DNA of 5,545 nucleotides, taken from assembly GCA_045654805.1 (NCBI GenBank), contig JAZOOD010000007.1, positions 1 to 5,545 on the forward strand, read 5' to 3'. Positions 5,416 through 5,545 of this stretch are shown here, in pieces. The position numbers were made by a program, and so were the translations under genes. The stretch's first letter is position 1. Every line of letters starts with the position of its first letter. The stretch comes from CAZNKU01 sp045654805. Lineage in GTDB: Bacteria > Bacillota > Clostridia > Monoglobales > Firm-18. Below the pieces are notes generated by a model that ran no database searches, had not been told where the DNA came from, and saw nothing but the letters and a program-made list of their open reading frames with translations.

Positions 5416-5434
5416 ACATAATGCTGATTATGTG
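5416..5434 (-). repeat. Right inverted repeat of the putative invertible segment (IRR)
   Basis: ACATAATGCTGATTATGTG is the exact reverse complement of the left copy at 5185-5203. Its right flank (GAGAAAGGGG) has no T run, so a rightward transcript crossing it after inversion would not be terminated, unlike the leftward one at the left copy. Confidence 0.85.
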
Positions 5435-5456
5435 AGAAAGGGGTTTGTGAAAGAAT

Positions 5457-5545
5457 ATGCCCGATATTGACAAAGAAAAAACTGCTGTTTCTTCGGCCAC
5501 AGAAAGATTGATGAAACGGCAGAATTGAAAGATAAACTATGCGGA
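5457..5545 (+). CDS. 5' end of a SLOG/DUF1273-like protein with an apparent frameshift; continues past the window
   Basis: ATG 5457 opens a frame reading MPDIDKEK, which ends at TGA 5526-5528 after 23 codons. One frame back, from AAC 5480, the reading is NCCFFGHRKIDETAELKDKL and stays open to the window end. The CCF.GHRK. start is typical of SLOG-fold (DUF1273-type) Rossmann nucleotide-binding proteins, which usually begin with a few charged residues before this motif. That second frame has a stop (5468-5470) just upstream and no start codon before the motif. The two frames meet in a run of six A's (5476-5481); one more A would join them. So the gene is out of frame by one base here, through mutation, sequencing error or programmed slippage. 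A possible ribosome binding site, AAAGGGG (5437-5443), is rather distant. Only about 30 residues are visible, so family assignment is tentative. Confidence 0.5.

Larger units (their letters stand above)
5185..5434. promoter_or_regulatory. Putative phase-variable invertible promoter element, OFF orientation as read
   Basis: Two 19-bp inverted repeats enclose 212 bp that hold one near-consensus promoter pointing left, away from the gene at 5457, plus an intrinsic terminator and another hairpin facing right. Inversion would place the -35 box at about 5360-5365 and the -10 box at about 5383-5388, pointing right, with a start near 5395 and a leader of about 60 bases to ATG 5457. A tyrosine recombinase gene ends seven bases before the left repeat. 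Repeats, promoter and neighbour are seen; actual inversion is inferred from the known layout of invertible promoters in gut bacteria, for example those of Clostridioides difficile. Confidence 0.75.

Noticed and set aside
5185..5434. Inverted repeats as the ends of a small insertion sequence or MITE
   Set aside because: No flanking target-site duplication is seen, and the enclosed promoter and terminator plus the adjacent tyrosine recombinase fit an invertible switch better.
5457..5528. Independent 23-codon peptide gene starting at ATG 5457
   Set aside because: The adjacent frame carries the recognisable CCFFGHRKI motif with no start codon of its own, so a frame-disrupted SLOG-like gene explains the region better.

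Overview
The window is AT-rich, has strong AGGAGG-type ribosome binding sites and sigma-A-like promoters, and carries small genes that look like those of Tn1549/Tn916-type integrative conjugative or mobilizable elements of gut Clostridia (Lachnospiraceae or Ruminococcaceae kind). I read it as accessory DNA near one end of such an element. The host assignment rests on recalled family resemblance, not on a search.

Layout. Positions 1-1575 hold the first 525 codons of a large minus-strand gene that runs off the left edge. It resembles the eukaryotic-type RNA-dependent RNA polymerase (RdRP/YonO-like) family and has its own promoter (TTGCTT, 17 bp, TATAAT). Diverging from it is a compact plus-strand operon: a 66-aa excisionase-type HTH protein (1727-1927), a 125-aa protein of unknown function (1956-2333) and a 144-aa helix-turn-helix, replication-initiator-like protein (2333-2767). 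A 760-bp non-coding region follows. It holds two tandem 80-bp modules with matching ends and internal inverted repeats, further hairpins and a G/T-rich strand-asymmetric stretch; it is the best candidate for an oriT or replication origin. Next come a 117-aa ribbon-helix-helix-like protein (3532-3885) with a clear terminator, a possible 17-codon leader peptide overlapping a 17-bp hairpin (4174-4239), and a 281-aa tyrosine recombinase with a complete catalytic set (4333-5178).

The most interesting part is 5185-5434, just after the recombinase. Two exact 19-bp copies of one sequence lie in opposite orientation 212 bp apart. Between them is a near-consensus promoter (TTGACC, 17 bp, TATAAT) pointing left, toward the recombinase and away from the gene on the right. 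Inverting the segment would turn that promoter toward the right-hand gene. As drawn, the leftward transcript would meet the left repeat folded as a hairpin followed by a U-rich tract, and rightward read-through from the recombinase would meet an internal terminator. This has the layout of a phase-variable invertible promoter caught in the OFF position, with the likely invertase next door.

The gene it would control starts near 5457 and is cut by the window edge. Its N terminus looks like a SLOG/DUF1273-type nucleotide-binding protein, but the start codon and the conserved motif lie in different frames, separated by a run of six A's. That suggests a frameshift, slippage or a second phase-variable layer. 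How the RdRP-like gene, the mobility genes and the switched gene relate functionally is inference; the shared location suggests they travel together.
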